Origin: Betaproteobacteria bacterium
GTDB taxonomy: Bacteria > Acidobacteriota > Terriglobia > Acidiferrales > UBA7541
Direction of reading: 5' to 3'
NCBI GenBank assembly: GCA_903970165.1
Contig: CAJCHZ010000106.1
Location: forward strand, 1-64,000
DNA length: 64,000 nucleotides
Below, one piece after another: positions 8,010-15,287 of this stretch. Made by a program: the position numbers and the translations under genes. The notes beneath the pieces were generated by a model. That model did no database searches, was not told where the DNA came from, and worked only from the letters and a program-made list of their open reading frames with translations. The number at the start of each line of letters is the position of its first letter. Positions within the stretch are counted from its first letter, which is position 1.

Positions 8010-8543
8010 ATGCGACAGTTTAGGCACATTGAAACGCGTCAACTGGTACTCGGGCTAGGGCTGATGGCCCTGTTGCTTGTGCTCGTCCCGTCGAGAAGCA
8101 TGGCACAGACTGGCAAATCGGAGGCCAAGACTCAGGCTCAACCTGCTTTGACACCGGCCTCTTTTGAGGGTTGTTACGAACTGAAGTCGGGCCGATGGTG
8201 GCCATGGGGTTTCGGCGAAGAGAACGCCTTGGTGACACCGCCAAATCGAATTCAACTGCTGGCGGAGCGCGGCACGCGCGGATTCGAGCAGGACAAACTT
8301 CTTATCCGCACGATCCCGCACCAAGACAGGCCGTCAGGAAGCAGAGAGTCTTCCTATTGGAGCACGGAATCGCCGGATCAATTGCTGTTGACATGGACGG
8401 ACGGCTTTGTCGGAGTCACCTTGGATCTCACGAAGAGCAAGGACGAACTGAACGGGTGGGCGCACCCACACTTCGATGCCGTCAAGCTCGTACCGAGAAT
8501 CGCACACGTTACTGCCCGACGAATAACTTGCCCAACGCAATAG
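8010..8543 (+). CDS. Secreted hypothetical protein
   Basis: 177 residues with an N-terminal signal peptide (about 1-32, hydrophobic core LVLGLGLMALLLVLV and cleavage after SMAQ). The mature part begins FEGCYELKSGRWWPW and continues as a beta-rich, lipocalin-like small domain (ESSYWSTESPDQLLLTWTDGFVGVTLDL), with a Cys near each end that could form a disulfide. No family was recognised. The following membrane-protein gene starts 12 bases downstream in the same direction, so the two are probably cotranscribed. Confidence 0.7.
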   Translation: MRQFRHIETRQLVLGLGLMALLLVLVPSRSMAQTGKSEAKTQAQPALTPASFEGCYELKSGRWWPWGFGEENALVTPPNRIQLLAERGTRGFEQDKLLIRTIPHQDRPSGSRESSYWSTESPDQLLLTWTDGFVGVTLDLTKSKDELNGWAHPHFDAVKLVPRIAHVTARRITCPTQ

Positions 8544-8555
8544 GGAAGCGCAGCG

Positions 8556-8996
8556 ATGTGGAAACGCATAGTCGCGTCAATAGTCGGAGTAATCGCGGTG
8601 CTCGCCGGCCTCGTAGCGGTGGTCTACTCAATCGAGGCGATACAGGACTTCAGGAATCCTGCGGTGCCTCTGCGGCTTGCGATTCTGGGCGAGTTCACCA
8701 TGTGTTCGATGGCATTCGCTGCGTTGACAGTAGGGCTGCGACTGCTGCGATTCGCATGGCGTGGCCGCAGCGATGGAAGGAGCGGTTGGGTTCGGCCCGT
8801 CCTTGTTGGAATCGGGTATTTCTTCCCGGGATTCGTGTTTTCACTGCCGCTCACGGTACTGTGGGCGCGCCACACTTGGCCCGGTGACGGACAAAGCTCT
8901 CTCGCTGCAATGGAAGCAAGCTGTTACGCGGGCATCGTGGCTGCGGTCGTGTGCTGCGCTGTGCTCTTGAGGAAGCACCGTCAAGTGCACCCGTAA
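8556..8996 (+). CDS. Four-helix integral membrane protein
   Basis: 146 residues with four hydrophobic helices (about residues 4-26, 41-62, 81-102 and 118-139) and short loops; the C-terminus is basic (LRKHRQVHP). No conserved polar residues that would mark a transporter or enzyme are obvious. It follows the secreted protein at 8010-8543 by 12 bases. The function is unknown. Confidence 0.65.
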   Translation: MWKRIVASIVGVIAVLAGLVAVVYSIEAIQDFRNPAVPLRLAILGEFTMCSMAFAALTVGLRLLRFAWRGRSDGRSGWVRPVLVGIGYFFPGFVFSLPLTVLWARHTWPGDGQSSLAAMEASCYAGIVAAVVCCAVLLRKHRQVHP

Positions 8997-9142
8997 CTGG
9001 TGTCCGGGCTCCATGCCGAAAAGAAGCCAAACTTCGACCGCGAAGTGGCACTCGTATAGGGGCATCGCAACAGCGCTGCTCCTAGAACTAATGAAATGCC
9101 GATGAAACCAAAGAAAAAGCGGAAGCGAGCGAACCATAGTGG

Positions 9143-9285
9143 GCGACCTTCGATAGCTTCCTAGAACAGGATGGGATTCGAGAAGAGGTCGAAGCAGTCG
9201 CTATCAAGAGCGTTCTGGCTTGGCGACTGGCTCAGACCTCGACAAAACCGCTTTGCAAAAGGTTGAATCGCTCGGCTAATCGCTA
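9143..9285 (+). pseudogene. Relic of a HigA/XRE-type antitoxin
   Basis: The + strand frame gives TFDSFLEQDGIREEVEA, VAIKSVLAWRL, then AQT. After a one-base slip another frame continues LDKTALQKVE. This is the beginning of the short XRE antitoxins that read FDSFLxxEGIxEEVxxxAIKRVLAWQ followed by a helix-turn-helix. A stop codon precedes it with no start codon, and the helix-turn-helix after KTAL is missing. It is therefore a dead fragment. The rest of 8997-9328 shows nothing else I can support. Confidence 0.5.
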
Positions 9286-9328
9286 AGGTGTTCGAGCCTA
9301 CGATAGTCAGGCCCGAGGTGCTTGTTTC

Positions 9329-9598
9329 GTGTCTGCCTCAATTTTGAAATACCGATCCGGCGAGGAAATCAAGATCGGGGATCGCGTGCTTTTCCACGGG
9401 AATCCCGCAGAAGTGGAACTTGTATCGTCTGACCCCACTGACCCGAATCCTGAGGTTGCTTGGCACATTAAGGAATTTGGTGGGGGTGTCTTGATCCGTG
9501 ACCCGATGGTCTCGGGGCACACGTTTATTCCGGCAGAACAACTTGCCGAGTACGAAGACCTGGAATTCGTTTCTCGTCGTGGAGAGGAAGCGCTATAA
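9329..9598 (+). CDS. Small hypothetical acidic protein
   Basis: 89 residues from a GTG start. It reads as a compact beta-barrel-like domain: GEEIKIGDRVLFHGNPAEVELVSSDP, then WHIKEFGGGVLIRD and EDLEFVSRRGEE. The GDRVLFHGNPAEV phrase is typical of small SH3-like proteins of unknown role that occur alone in accessory regions, sometimes with immunity genes. No partner is evident here. The C-terminus ends at 9598, 41 bases before the end of the converging membrane-protein gene. Confidence 0.6.
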   Translation: MSASILKYRSGEEIKIGDRVLFHGNPAEVELVSSDPTDPNPEVAWHIKEFGGGVLIRDPMVSGHTFIPAEQLAEYEDLEFVSRRGEEAL

Positions 9599-9639
9599 GT
9601 TTCGCTCAGCGAAGTGGACAGCAAGCATAGAAGCGCAGC

Positions 9640-9870
9640 CTATTTCTGGCGAACGTAGTGAACGCGCTTATGAAATATGATGAAGATGGCGGCGAGCGCA
9701 GCCAAGAGGACAAACTGGATTGCAATTGAGTGGTTACTGTACCAGTGAGCGATTTCGGGGGAGTGCTGCCCAAGGGTGAACTTAACGCGGGATTCCGGCA
9801 ACAGCATCAGTACCGTATTTCCGAAGAGGAGCGACAGAACCACCCACAAAGCTAGCGGTTCCTTGCCCAC
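9640..9870 (-). CDS. Small two-helix membrane protein, paralogue of 11809-12069
   Basis: 76 residues with two hydrophobic helices (about 5-22 and 48-66) and a basic C-terminal tail HKRVHYVRQK. It is clearly paralogous to the 86-residue protein at 11809-12069: both share GKEPLALWVV-SLLF-NTVLMLLPES, HSIAIQF and KRVHYVR. In that copy an ATG lies ten codons upstream; here the matching position is not ATG, so translation may begin at the GTG at 9870. The function is unknown. Both copies are preceded by the same upstream sequence block. Confidence 0.6.
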   Translation of the reverse strand: MGKEPLALWVVLSLLFGNTVLMLLPESRVKFTLGQHSPEIAHWYSNHSIAIQFVLLAALAAIFIIFHKRVHYVRQK

Positions 9871-9898
9871 GAAGTAGAATTTGTGTCGTGCTCCTGGT

Positions 9899-9945
9899 GG
9901 CTGCGCGTGCCTACCGTCTGCCTAGTTGTGAGAAAATGGGTTCAA
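9899..9945. repeat. Dispersed repeat, copy B
   Basis: Contains CCTACCGTCTGCCTAGTTG, matching copy A (7794-7806) and copy C (12562-12580). The bases that follow (AAAATGGGTTCAATAGG) resemble the right flank of the IS element at 14044-14066, so copy B shows roughly what the C site looked like before insertion. Confidence 0.6.
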
Positions 9946-9965
9946 TAGGTTCAAATAGTACCGAC

Positions 9966-11159
9966 CTAAGGTCGACGGCTCGCTTTCGGCAGTTCCGTTC
10001 CCTGGTTGAGGATATCCAAGTAGCGATGATATGTGAAAAGGCGATGGCGCTGTTTGCCAGTGGTCTCGCGGACCATGCCGAGCCTGACCATGTGCTGCAA
10101 AGCCTTCGCCACGGTGGGAGCAGAGAGGGAGAGTTGTTCGGCTGTCGCGGGAATCGTGATGATGGGCTTGCGTTGAAGGTGCTGGTGAACGCGCAAAATG
10201 GATGCAGCAGGGCGGCCAAGCTCTTCGATCTTGTGGCGATCCTTTTCAATCAGCGCCAGTATCTCCCGCGAGGTATCCGCCCCCTGTTGGGCGGTTTCCT
10301 TAACCCCCGTGAGAAAGAATTCGAGCCAGGTTTCCCAATCTCCATGCGTGCGGACGCGTTCAAGCAGTTCGTAATATTTTTGCCGATTCGTCTTGAAATA
10401 CAGGCTAAGGTACAGAATCGGCTCACGAATCGCGCCAGCAACGCATAGCAAGAATGTAATCAGCAAGCGGCCAAGTCTTCCGTTCCCGTCCAGGAACGGG
10501 TGAATCGTTTCGAACTGTACGTGAACGAGGGCCGTCTTTACCAAGATCGGTAAGTCTTCGTGTTCGCGATGGAGGAACTTTTCCAGCGCATCCAAGCATT
10601 CCATGATTTTCTCGGGTGGCGGCGGAACAAACGCCGCATTCCCCGGCCGCGTGCCCCCAATCCAATTTTGACTCTCGCGGAATTCGCCCGGACGTTTCTG
10701 GCTGCCGCGCCCTTTAGACAAAAGTATTTTGTGAATCTCCCGCATTAGCCGCAAAGACAGGGGAAAATCCTCGCGGAGTCGGCGGAGCCCGTGATTCATC
10801 GCTGCGACGTAATTTGAAACTTCCTGAACATCCTCCAGCGGGACGCCGGGAGCCTCGGCACTCTCAAACAGAATCAGGTCTGAAAACGACGATTGCGTGC
10901 CCTCAATCTGCGAGGAGAGTACAGCTTCCTTTCGGACGTAGAGGTAAATGAAAAGCGAGGGATCAGGCAGAATCGATGCTAGCCCGTCCAGACGTCCGAG
11001 TGCTTGGTTGGCCTGCTCCAGCAGCGGCAAAAGCCGTTGGAGTCCTAACGGTGGGTCCGGCGGCAGTGGTGGAGGCACGTAAGCTCGGAAAGACTCGTCC
11101 TTGAAGGACTTAACAACGTAAGTCCCGAGACGGCTGTTGGATTTCGTTGGCATCGCCAT
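9966..11159 (-). CDS. Fic-family AMP-transferase with N-terminal inhibitory helix
   Basis: 397 residues. The Fic active-site motif HPFLDGNGRLGR lies at residues 220-231, with the catalytic His, the Mg-binding Asp and the phosphate-binding GNGR intact. The inhibitory motif SSQIEGT is at about 82-88, which makes this a class II (self-inhibited) Fic protein. A Fic N-terminal domain comes first (PPLPPDPPLGLQRLLPLLEQAN), and a C-terminal winged helix (about 340-380, with TAEQLSLSAPTVAKALQHMV) probably binds DNA. Such enzymes move AMP from ATP to target proteins. The inverted repeat upstream at 11191-11220 is a likely autoregulatory site. It has normal length and no disrupted motif. Confidence 0.92.
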   Translation of the reverse strand: MAMPTKSNSRLGTYVVKSFKDESFRAYVPPPLPPDPPLGLQRLLPLLEQANQALGRLDGLASILPDPSLFIYLYVRKEAVLSSQIEGTQSSFSDLILFESAEAPGVPLEDVQEVSNYVAAMNHGLRRLREDFPLSLRLMREIHKILLSKGRGSQKRPGEFRESQNWIGGTRPGNAAFVPPPPEKIMECLDALEKFLHREHEDLPILVKTALVHVQFETIHPFLDGNGRLGRLLITFLLCVAGAIREPILYLSLYFKTNRQKYYELLERVRTHGDWETWLEFFLTGVKETAQQGADTSREILALIEKDRHKIEELGRPAASILRVHQHLQRKPIITIPATAEQLSLSAPTVAKALQHMVRLGMVRETTGKQRHRLFTYHRYLDILNQGTELPKASRRP

Positions 11160-11190
11160 CGCGAAAGGATCGTTTCGTTAGGAATCTCGC

Positions 11191-11220
11191 AACGAAAGGA
11201 TAGCGCATATTCCTTTCGTT
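11191..11220. promoter_or_regulatory. Inverted-repeat operator upstream of the Fic gene
   Basis: A perfect 10-base inverted repeat, AACGAAAGGA (11191-11200) and TCCTTTCGTT (11211-11220), separated by 10 bases. A third related element (CGAAAGGATCGTTTCG, 11162-11177) lies directly before the Fic start codon. Spaced copies of one half-site in front of a protein with its own winged helix suggest autoregulation. Confidence 0.55.
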
Positions 11221-11329
11221 ATCTAGCAGAAGGTTTTTTCGACGCGGCGAGGCCCGGCCTCGCCTAATATACCGGACACTCACTCACGATGCTGGAGCGC
11301 GATCCGTGACGAACGGTGGCGCAAATACC

Positions 11330-11764
11330 TCATTGATTTTCGGAAAGGTCGGTCTTAGCCAATTTGATTCGTGCCCAAACGAGCGCAAGAAAGAATCCGC
11401 AGATTCCCGTCAGGACCGCAACAGGGGGCGCGGCAACCGCTCCAACGAATCCGCCAACAATTGTCCCTAGAAACGCGGGCAGGATGGATTTTGGAAAGCC
11501 GATCTTCCGAACCAAGAACGGATACGCAATCGGACCGACAAACGCGCCGAAGATTCCGCCATAGACTACGCCGAGCCAAATGAAGTCAGCACTCCAGTAG
11601 CCAAAATATTCGGTCCCAGTTGTGCCACTCCTACCTATCAGCCCCCCGAAACCAAGAATTACAGTTCCACAAATGCCGCCGCCAACAATTCCCATGAGCA
11701 ACGACAAAACGAGTCCGGCGAACGCGTGGCTTGCGTCTTTTAAGAACTTATGTTTGCCGTTCAT
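11330..11764 (-). CDS. Glycine-rich integral membrane protein
   Basis: 144 residues from ATG at 11764; the longer frame up to 12127 overlaps two other genes and is not used. Four hydrophobic segments are visible (about 12-36, 54-75, 82-103 and 108-130), with Gly-rich faces such as LMGIVGGGICGTVILGFGGLIG and FLGTIVGGFVGAV, a pattern seen in small channel-like or packing-tight membrane proteins. No family was recognised. It lies on the same strand as, and 44 bases after, the small two-helix membrane protein, so the three genes 12411-11330 may form one transcript. Confidence 0.65.
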   Translation of the reverse strand: MNGKHKFLKDASHAFAGLVLSLLMGIVGGGICGTVILGFGGLIGRSGTTGTEYFGYWSADFIWLGVVYGGIFGAFVGPIAYPFLVRKIGFPKSILPAFLGTIVGGFVGAVAAPPVAVLTGICGFFLALVWARIKLAKTDLSENQ

Positions 11765-11808
11765 CGGTAGCTTTTGTCCACGCCTGTACCAAGAGGTCGG
11801 ACCCTGGC

Positions 11809-12069
11809 CTATTTTCGGCGAACATAGTGGACTCGTTTCCGAAAAACGAAGAAAACGGAAGCGAGCAGTGCCAGAAGGGCAAACTGTATCGCGATTGAAT
11901 GGTCCACGTACCAGGGGGCAGCTTCGGGCGCGACCCGCGCAAACAAGTACTTCTCGCTGGATTCCGGCAACAGCATCAAGACAGTGTTGGCAAAGAGCAA
12001 CGACACGACTACCCACAGGGCCAGCGGTTCTTTGCCGACGAACTCGAATCTGTGCGGTCCTCCTGGCAT
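11809..12069 (-). CDS. Small two-helix membrane protein, paralogue of 9640-9870
   Basis: 86 residues with two membrane helices (about 15-33 and 58-76) and a basic tail FRKRVHYVRRK. It shares most of its length with the 9640-9870 protein. It begins MPGGPHRFEFVGKEP, 6 bases downstream of the stop of the 12076-12411 gene, so the two are probably cotranscribed. No enzymatic residues are apparent. This copy keeps an ATG start, unlike its paralogue. Confidence 0.65.
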   Translation of the reverse strand: MPGGPHRFEFVGKEPLALWVVVSLLFANTVLMLLPESSEKYLFARVAPEAAPWYVDHSIAIQFALLALLASVFFVFRKRVHYVRRK

Positions 12070-12075
12070 GGGCGC

Positions 12076-12411
12076 TCAGGGAGCGATTGTTTCCGGCGTA
12101 GCCCGTCTCCGTCTTGACGTAGCCCACGCAAAGTAGAGCGCACCAAAACAGATAGTCCAGAATAGAACTGCAGAAGCAAGAATCAAAAGGACTCCCGCCG
12201 CAGGACCGCCGTCAGGCACCAACCAGTACACAAGTTTCGGCGTAATGATCGGCCCGAGCACCGGAACAAGCAATCTCGCTGGCGTGATGTATACAACTAC
12301 AGCGTCGAAGAAAGGTGAGAGTGCAAACGCAACTGCGCCGAGTACCACAGGAGCAATGATTCCGACACTGACCGACGAAAAGAACAACTTCAGCGAGGCT
12401 GGAAATTTCAC
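12076..12411 (-). CDS. Three-helix integral membrane protein
   Basis: About 111 residues from the GTG at 12411, which has an AGAGGA ribosome-binding site 7 bases away; an in-frame TTG two codons earlier is less well placed. Hydrophobic helices lie at about 8-28, 40-60 and 73-95, and the C-terminus is Arg-rich (TSRRRR). The first 20 residues match the leader of the 7646-7083 gene. It is the first gene of the probable operon 12411-11330. The function is unknown. Confidence 0.65.
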   Translation of the reverse strand: MKFPASLKLFFSSVSVGIIAPVVLGAVAFALSPFFDAVVVYITPARLLVPVLGPIITPKLVYWLVPDGGPAAGVLLILASAVLFWTICFGALYFAWATSRRRRATPETIAP

Positions 12412-12590
12412 AAACAAGTCCTCTGCCGGCGATCATAGAGATAGGCGACGAGCCGTAGTTTAATGTTACTGTGTCTGGCCACGCAATTGAGATCGATCTG
12501 TGGCAAGGTTCTGTTTGGTAAACCTGGTTAACGGAACTGCCTCCCACTAGGGCCGCGCCTGCCTGCCGTCTGCCTAGTTGCGCAAAACAA
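12385..12590. repeat. Dispersed repeat, copy C (interrupted by the IS)
   Basis: Homologous to copy A across the gene start and upstream region, and to copy B in its last part (GCCGTCTGCCTAGTTG). The copy breaks off exactly at the left end of the IS at 12591 and appears to resume after it at 14044 with GTTGGGTCCAATTTGGG. Confidence 0.65.
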
Positions 12591-12653
12591 TGGAGTGCAC
12601 CCTTGAAATGAGACGCTGCGGATGGGCACACTTTGCAGGGAAAGGACTGCAAA

Positions 12654-12995
12654 GTGAAACGGAAGCGATATCCGCGGAAATTCCAGCGGATGGCGGTAAA
12701 GCGTATGGAGAGTTGCGAGGATGTCGGAGAGTTGGCCAAGGAACTCGGAGTGACTCGACGATGTCTCTACAAATGGCGATCCAAACTCGATTTGCTCGAA
12801 TCTGGCGAGGAGTCGGTGCGACCGAGCACGCATGAAGGGTCCTACCGCAAGCAGGCAGACCGCCTGAAGCGACTTCTGGCAGAGAAAGCGTTGGAAGTGG
12901 ATTTTTTCAAAGGTGCCTTGCAAAAAATCGAGGCTCGACGCCGGAAGAGCGACGCTTCTGGCGAGACGGCATCTACGAGCAAATCCGAGAACTGA
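12654..12995 (+). CDS. IS3-family transposase OrfA
   Basis: 113 residues from GTG at 12654, which has AAAGGA 8 bases upstream. The N-terminal helix-turn-helix (MAVKRMESCEDVGELAKELGVTRRCLYKWRSKL) binds the terminal inverted repeats. It is followed by a leucine-zipper-like helix (ADRLKRLLAEKALEVDFFKGALQKIEARRRK). The TGA stop overlaps the OrfB ATG. A run of six A (12922-12927) within the zipper region lies where a -1 slip would join OrfA to the upstream part of the OrfB frame (RRFWRDGIYEQIRELMPL), giving an OrfAB fusion transposase. Confidence 0.88.
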   Translation: MKRKRYPRKFQRMAVKRMESCEDVGELAKELGVTRRCLYKWRSKLDLLESGEESVRPSTHEGSYRKQADRLKRLLAEKALEVDFFKGALQKIEARRRKSDASGETASTSKSEN

Positions 12996-13993
12996 TGCCC
13001 TTGCAAGGCGGCTTAACGATCGAGCGCATGTGTGAGTTGTCGCGAGTGAGTCGGGCAAGCTTCTATCGATCCCTCAAGGAGCGAGGTCCGGCCGAAGAAG
13101 AGACAGAAGTCCGTTCGGTGGTGCAGCGAATCGCTTTGGAGCATCGGCGCCGTTACGGGTACCGACGAATCTGTGCGGAGTTGCGCCGGCGAGGGATGCA
13201 GGTGAACCACAAGCGAGTTCTGCGGATGATGCGAAAAGACAATCTGCTGGCCCTGCGACGGCGACGATTCGTGGTCACGACCAATTCGAACCACAAGTTC
13301 GAGGTGTACCTGAATCTGGCCCGTCGTATGAAGCTGAGTGGGCAGGATCAGCTTTGGGTGGCTGACATCACCTACATTCGGCTGAAGGCCGAGTTCGTGT
13401 ACCTGGCAGTGATACTCGATGCCTTCTCTCGGAAAGTGGTGGGCTGGGCCCTAGATCGGACGATGGCGAGTCGATTGACGATTGCGGCGCTGGAGCAGGC
13501 AATTGCGCAACGACAGCCGCGACCTGGCTTGGTTCACCACTCGGACCGAGGATTGCAATACGCTCGCAGCGAATATGTGGACGCGCTGGAGAAACACGGG
13601 ATCGTGCCAAGCATGAGCCGTCCAGCCAATCCCTACGACAATGCCAGCTGCGAAAGCTTCATGAAGACGCTCAAACGAGAGGAGATTTACACAAACCGTT
13701 ACGACAATTTAGAGCAGTTGCGCGCAAACATCGAAGAGTTCGTCGAGGAGTATTACAATCGGCAGCGATTGCACTCGGCCCTGGGCTATCGATCCCCCGA
13801 GGAATTCGAGCAACAAAGCGAGCGCGGAAATCCGGCAAGGGCTCTGGGTGCAACCGTGCAGTTTGTTGTGAACGATGGGAACAGTGAGAACCAGGAGCGG
13901 GCTTCTACAGGACTATCTGGGGAAGAGGACTCAAACGCCGTCCTCTTCCCCAGACCCCTTCTCCTGCTACGAGATGCAACGAAGGCAGAATGA
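12995..13993 (+). CDS. IS3-family transposase OrfB (DDE integrase core)
   Basis: 332 residues with an RNase H-like rve core. The catalytic triad is readable: Asp in WVADITYI, Asp in HHSDRGLQY and Glu in NASCESFMKTLK. The HTH_21 motif RRRYGYRRICAELRRRG precedes the core. It cuts and joins the element ends, probably as an OrfAB fusion. The C-terminal 50 residues after GYRSPEEFEQQ are unusual for the family and low in complexity. The frame is intact, so the element may be active. Confidence 0.9.
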   Translation: MPLQGGLTIERMCELSRVSRASFYRSLKERGPAEEETEVRSVVQRIALEHRRRYGYRRICAELRRRGMQVNHKRVLRMMRKDNLLALRRRRFVVTTNSNHKFEVYLNLARRMKLSGQDQLWVADITYIRLKAEFVYLAVILDAFSRKVVGWALDRTMASRLTIAALEQAIAQRQPRPGLVHHSDRGLQYARSEYVDALEKHGIVPSMSRPANPYDNASCESFMKTLKREEIYTNRYDNLEQLRANIEEFVEEYYNRQRLHSALGYRSPEEFEQQSERGNPARALGATVQFVVNDGNSENQERASTGLSGEEDSNAVLFPRPLLLLRDATKAE

Positions 13994-14100
13994 AAATCTG
14001 CATGTGTGCCCAAATGTTTGTCTCATAACAGGGGTTCATCCCACAAGTTGGGTCCAATTTGGGTCCAAGTGCTGCCAAATTAGGTCCAAAACCATGTACT

Positions 14101-14138
14101 ATGACGCAGAACAAAGCCAGACGGACCAACAAGATAGA
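14101..14138 (+). repeat. 38-bp dispersed repeat, copy 1
   Basis: Begins ATGACGCAGAACAAAGCC and ends AGATAGA. It matches 63660-63697 with about 5 differences in 38 bases. This copy lies 10 bases left of the tRNA-Pro fragment. Its role is unknown; it might be the edge of an integrating element or a short conserved coding start. Confidence 0.5.
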
Positions 14139-14148
14139 CTTTTTGCAA

Positions 14149-14197
14149 CTGCCTTGGGCGCAGGAGGCCCCCGGTTCAAATCCGGGCGCCCCGACCA
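14149..14197 (+). tRNA. tRNA-Pro(UGG), 3' half only (attachment-site remnant)
   Basis: The sequence folds as the 3' part of a tRNA. There is a partial anticodon stem, then anticodon loop CTTGGGC with U33, anticodon TGG (14155-14157) and G37; the 3' anticodon stem GCAGG; a 5-base variable loop AGGCC; T-arm CCCGG-TTCAAAT-CCGGG; acceptor 3' strand CGCCCCG; discriminator A; and encoded CCA. The acceptor and D-arm 5' half is absent upstream, so this is not a functional gene. Such 3' halves are the usual core of tyrosine-integrase att sites, and an integrase relic follows 6 bases downstream. Confidence 0.85.
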
Positions 14198-14202
14198 CTA
14201 AC

Positions 14203-14411
14203 TTACTGAACTAACTGACTTTCCGTTTCCGCAATACTTCCGGAACTCTCCAACTTGGGAACATTTGGGAACAATTGCTCTTCGAGCAAGTTCATAGCGT
14301 CTCTTTGTGCACTCCCACTGGCGTGTGTATAAATGTCCAGAGTTGTCGCCATGTGTGAATGTCCAAGCTGAGCCTGTGCGAGCCGCGTGCGAATGTGTTC
14401 GAGGGAGAGGA
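14203..14411 (-). pseudogene. Tyrosine integrase, C-terminal fragment
   Basis: Read on the minus strand, the frame ending at 14203 encodes LSLEHIRTRLAQAQ, LGHSHMATTLDIYTH, then a tail ending ESQLVQ. The LGHSxxxTTxxxYxH pattern is the end of the catalytic domain of phage-type tyrosine recombinases and includes the nucleophilic Tyr. Everything before residue LSLEH is gone and is replaced by the N-terminal part of a replication-relaxation-like gene. It points towards the tRNA-Pro 3' half, the typical position of an island integrase beside its att site. Confidence 0.82.
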
Positions 14412-14781
14412 GTCGCCGTTGTAGGCGAATTCGGCGAGATCACTGGTGGCCACGACGCGAAACCTGCCGACCTCGGTCAAGGCGTGCAGCTCGGAGTCGC
14501 GCAGTTGGTAGGTCTGGTTGCGATCCACGTAGCTCGTGCGGCTGGTTCGAGCGAGGACCAAGCTGGACCCGCTATTGGCGGGGTAGAGGCGGGCGTTTGT
14601 CGCCAGCGGCTCCTCGCGCTTCCCGGGTCCCGCTGATCGGCCCGTTCCTCCTCCCCGCGAATTCTTTCCAGCCTCCTGAGGCTGTCCCCGCCGGCGCGAC
14701 TGTCCGATTCGGGACCTTGGCTCACATCGCGCTCTGGGTCGTGGAAGCGTCGATTTCAGGTCCGTCAAAACCTCGAGACAT
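14408..14781 (-). pseudogene. Replication-relaxation-like gene, N-terminal fragment
   Basis: A decayed paralogue of the gene at 1165-2157. It starts at 14781 with the same MSRGFDG, stops early in that frame, and continues in other frames. The last of these gives LRDSELHALTEVGRFRV and DLAEFAYNGD before switching directly into integrase sequence at about 14408. At least two frameshifts and a large deletion are implied. Gene order (integrase to the left, relaxation-like gene to the right, both on minus) matches what one would expect for the intact copy starting at the left edge of the window. Confidence 0.75.
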
Positions 14782-15287
14782 GGCATGGCTCCTTGAACCG
14801 CAACCATAAGATAAGAGTGAAAGGGAAGGGCAAACCGGCTCGCCAGACTGAGGGGCAGTTCCCCTCCGTCCAAGGAAAGCAATCTATTAGCCCCCTACTA
14901 TCTAAGAGGCCCAGTCTTTCAGAAAACCTCAAATGGCTTTTTTCTAGACCCTTCGATTCCCTATACTTCAGAGGCCTTGAAAAAGGAAAACGTGAACGAG
15001 AATCTTGGGAAGGCGCGGCTGTTAATCAGGCAGTTTTCGCCCTTCAATTGTCTATTCTCGATAGAATGAGCTTTTTAGCGGGATTTGCTGAAGTTGGGAT
15101 ACCGGCCTTCGCATCCGGGTAGTTACCGGAGATGTGAAGTAGGGTTTCACATGATGTACGATTGCGGCGTTCTAGCAGGCGTTGAGGACTTCTCGCGAGT
15201 CCAAATCCTGGCTCTTCAGCAGTCTCAGCAGTCTATCGTCGTTGACTTGCCCAGCAGCGGAACCTAAGATTGCGCCAGCCTCCGCCC
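14782..15287. other. Intergenic region without a recognisable gene
   Basis: About 500 bases between the mobile-element relics and the kinase gene. I see no coding frame with family resemblance and no clear promoter. The stretch probably holds the junction between island and resident sequence and the kinase promoter. Confidence 0.4.

Larger units (their letters stand above)
12591..14043 (+). mobile_element. IS3-family insertion sequence, complete
   Basis: Both ends are visible. The left end (12591-12638) begins TGGAGTGCACCC and contains ATGAGAC and GGGCACAC. The right end, read inward from 14043, begins TGGGATGAACCC and contains the same ATGAGAC and GGGCACAC blocks at the same spacing. The termini have the 5'-TG...CA-3' form of the family. 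A 3-base duplication CAA flanks the element (12588-12590 and 14044-14046), as expected for IS3. It carries orfA and orfB in the -1 arrangement. Length is 1453 bases. It interrupts repeat copy C. Confidence 0.92.

Noticed and set aside
11765..12127. N-terminal extension of the membrane protein ending at 11330
   Set aside because: It overlaps two other genes on the same strand, and its translation is Arg-rich without structure; the internal ATG at 11764 is preferred.
13905..14198. Minus-strand open frame beginning with GAPGFEPG
   Set aside because: It is the antisense translation of the tRNA-Pro T-arm and acceptor end, a well-known false protein; the rest crosses the IS end.
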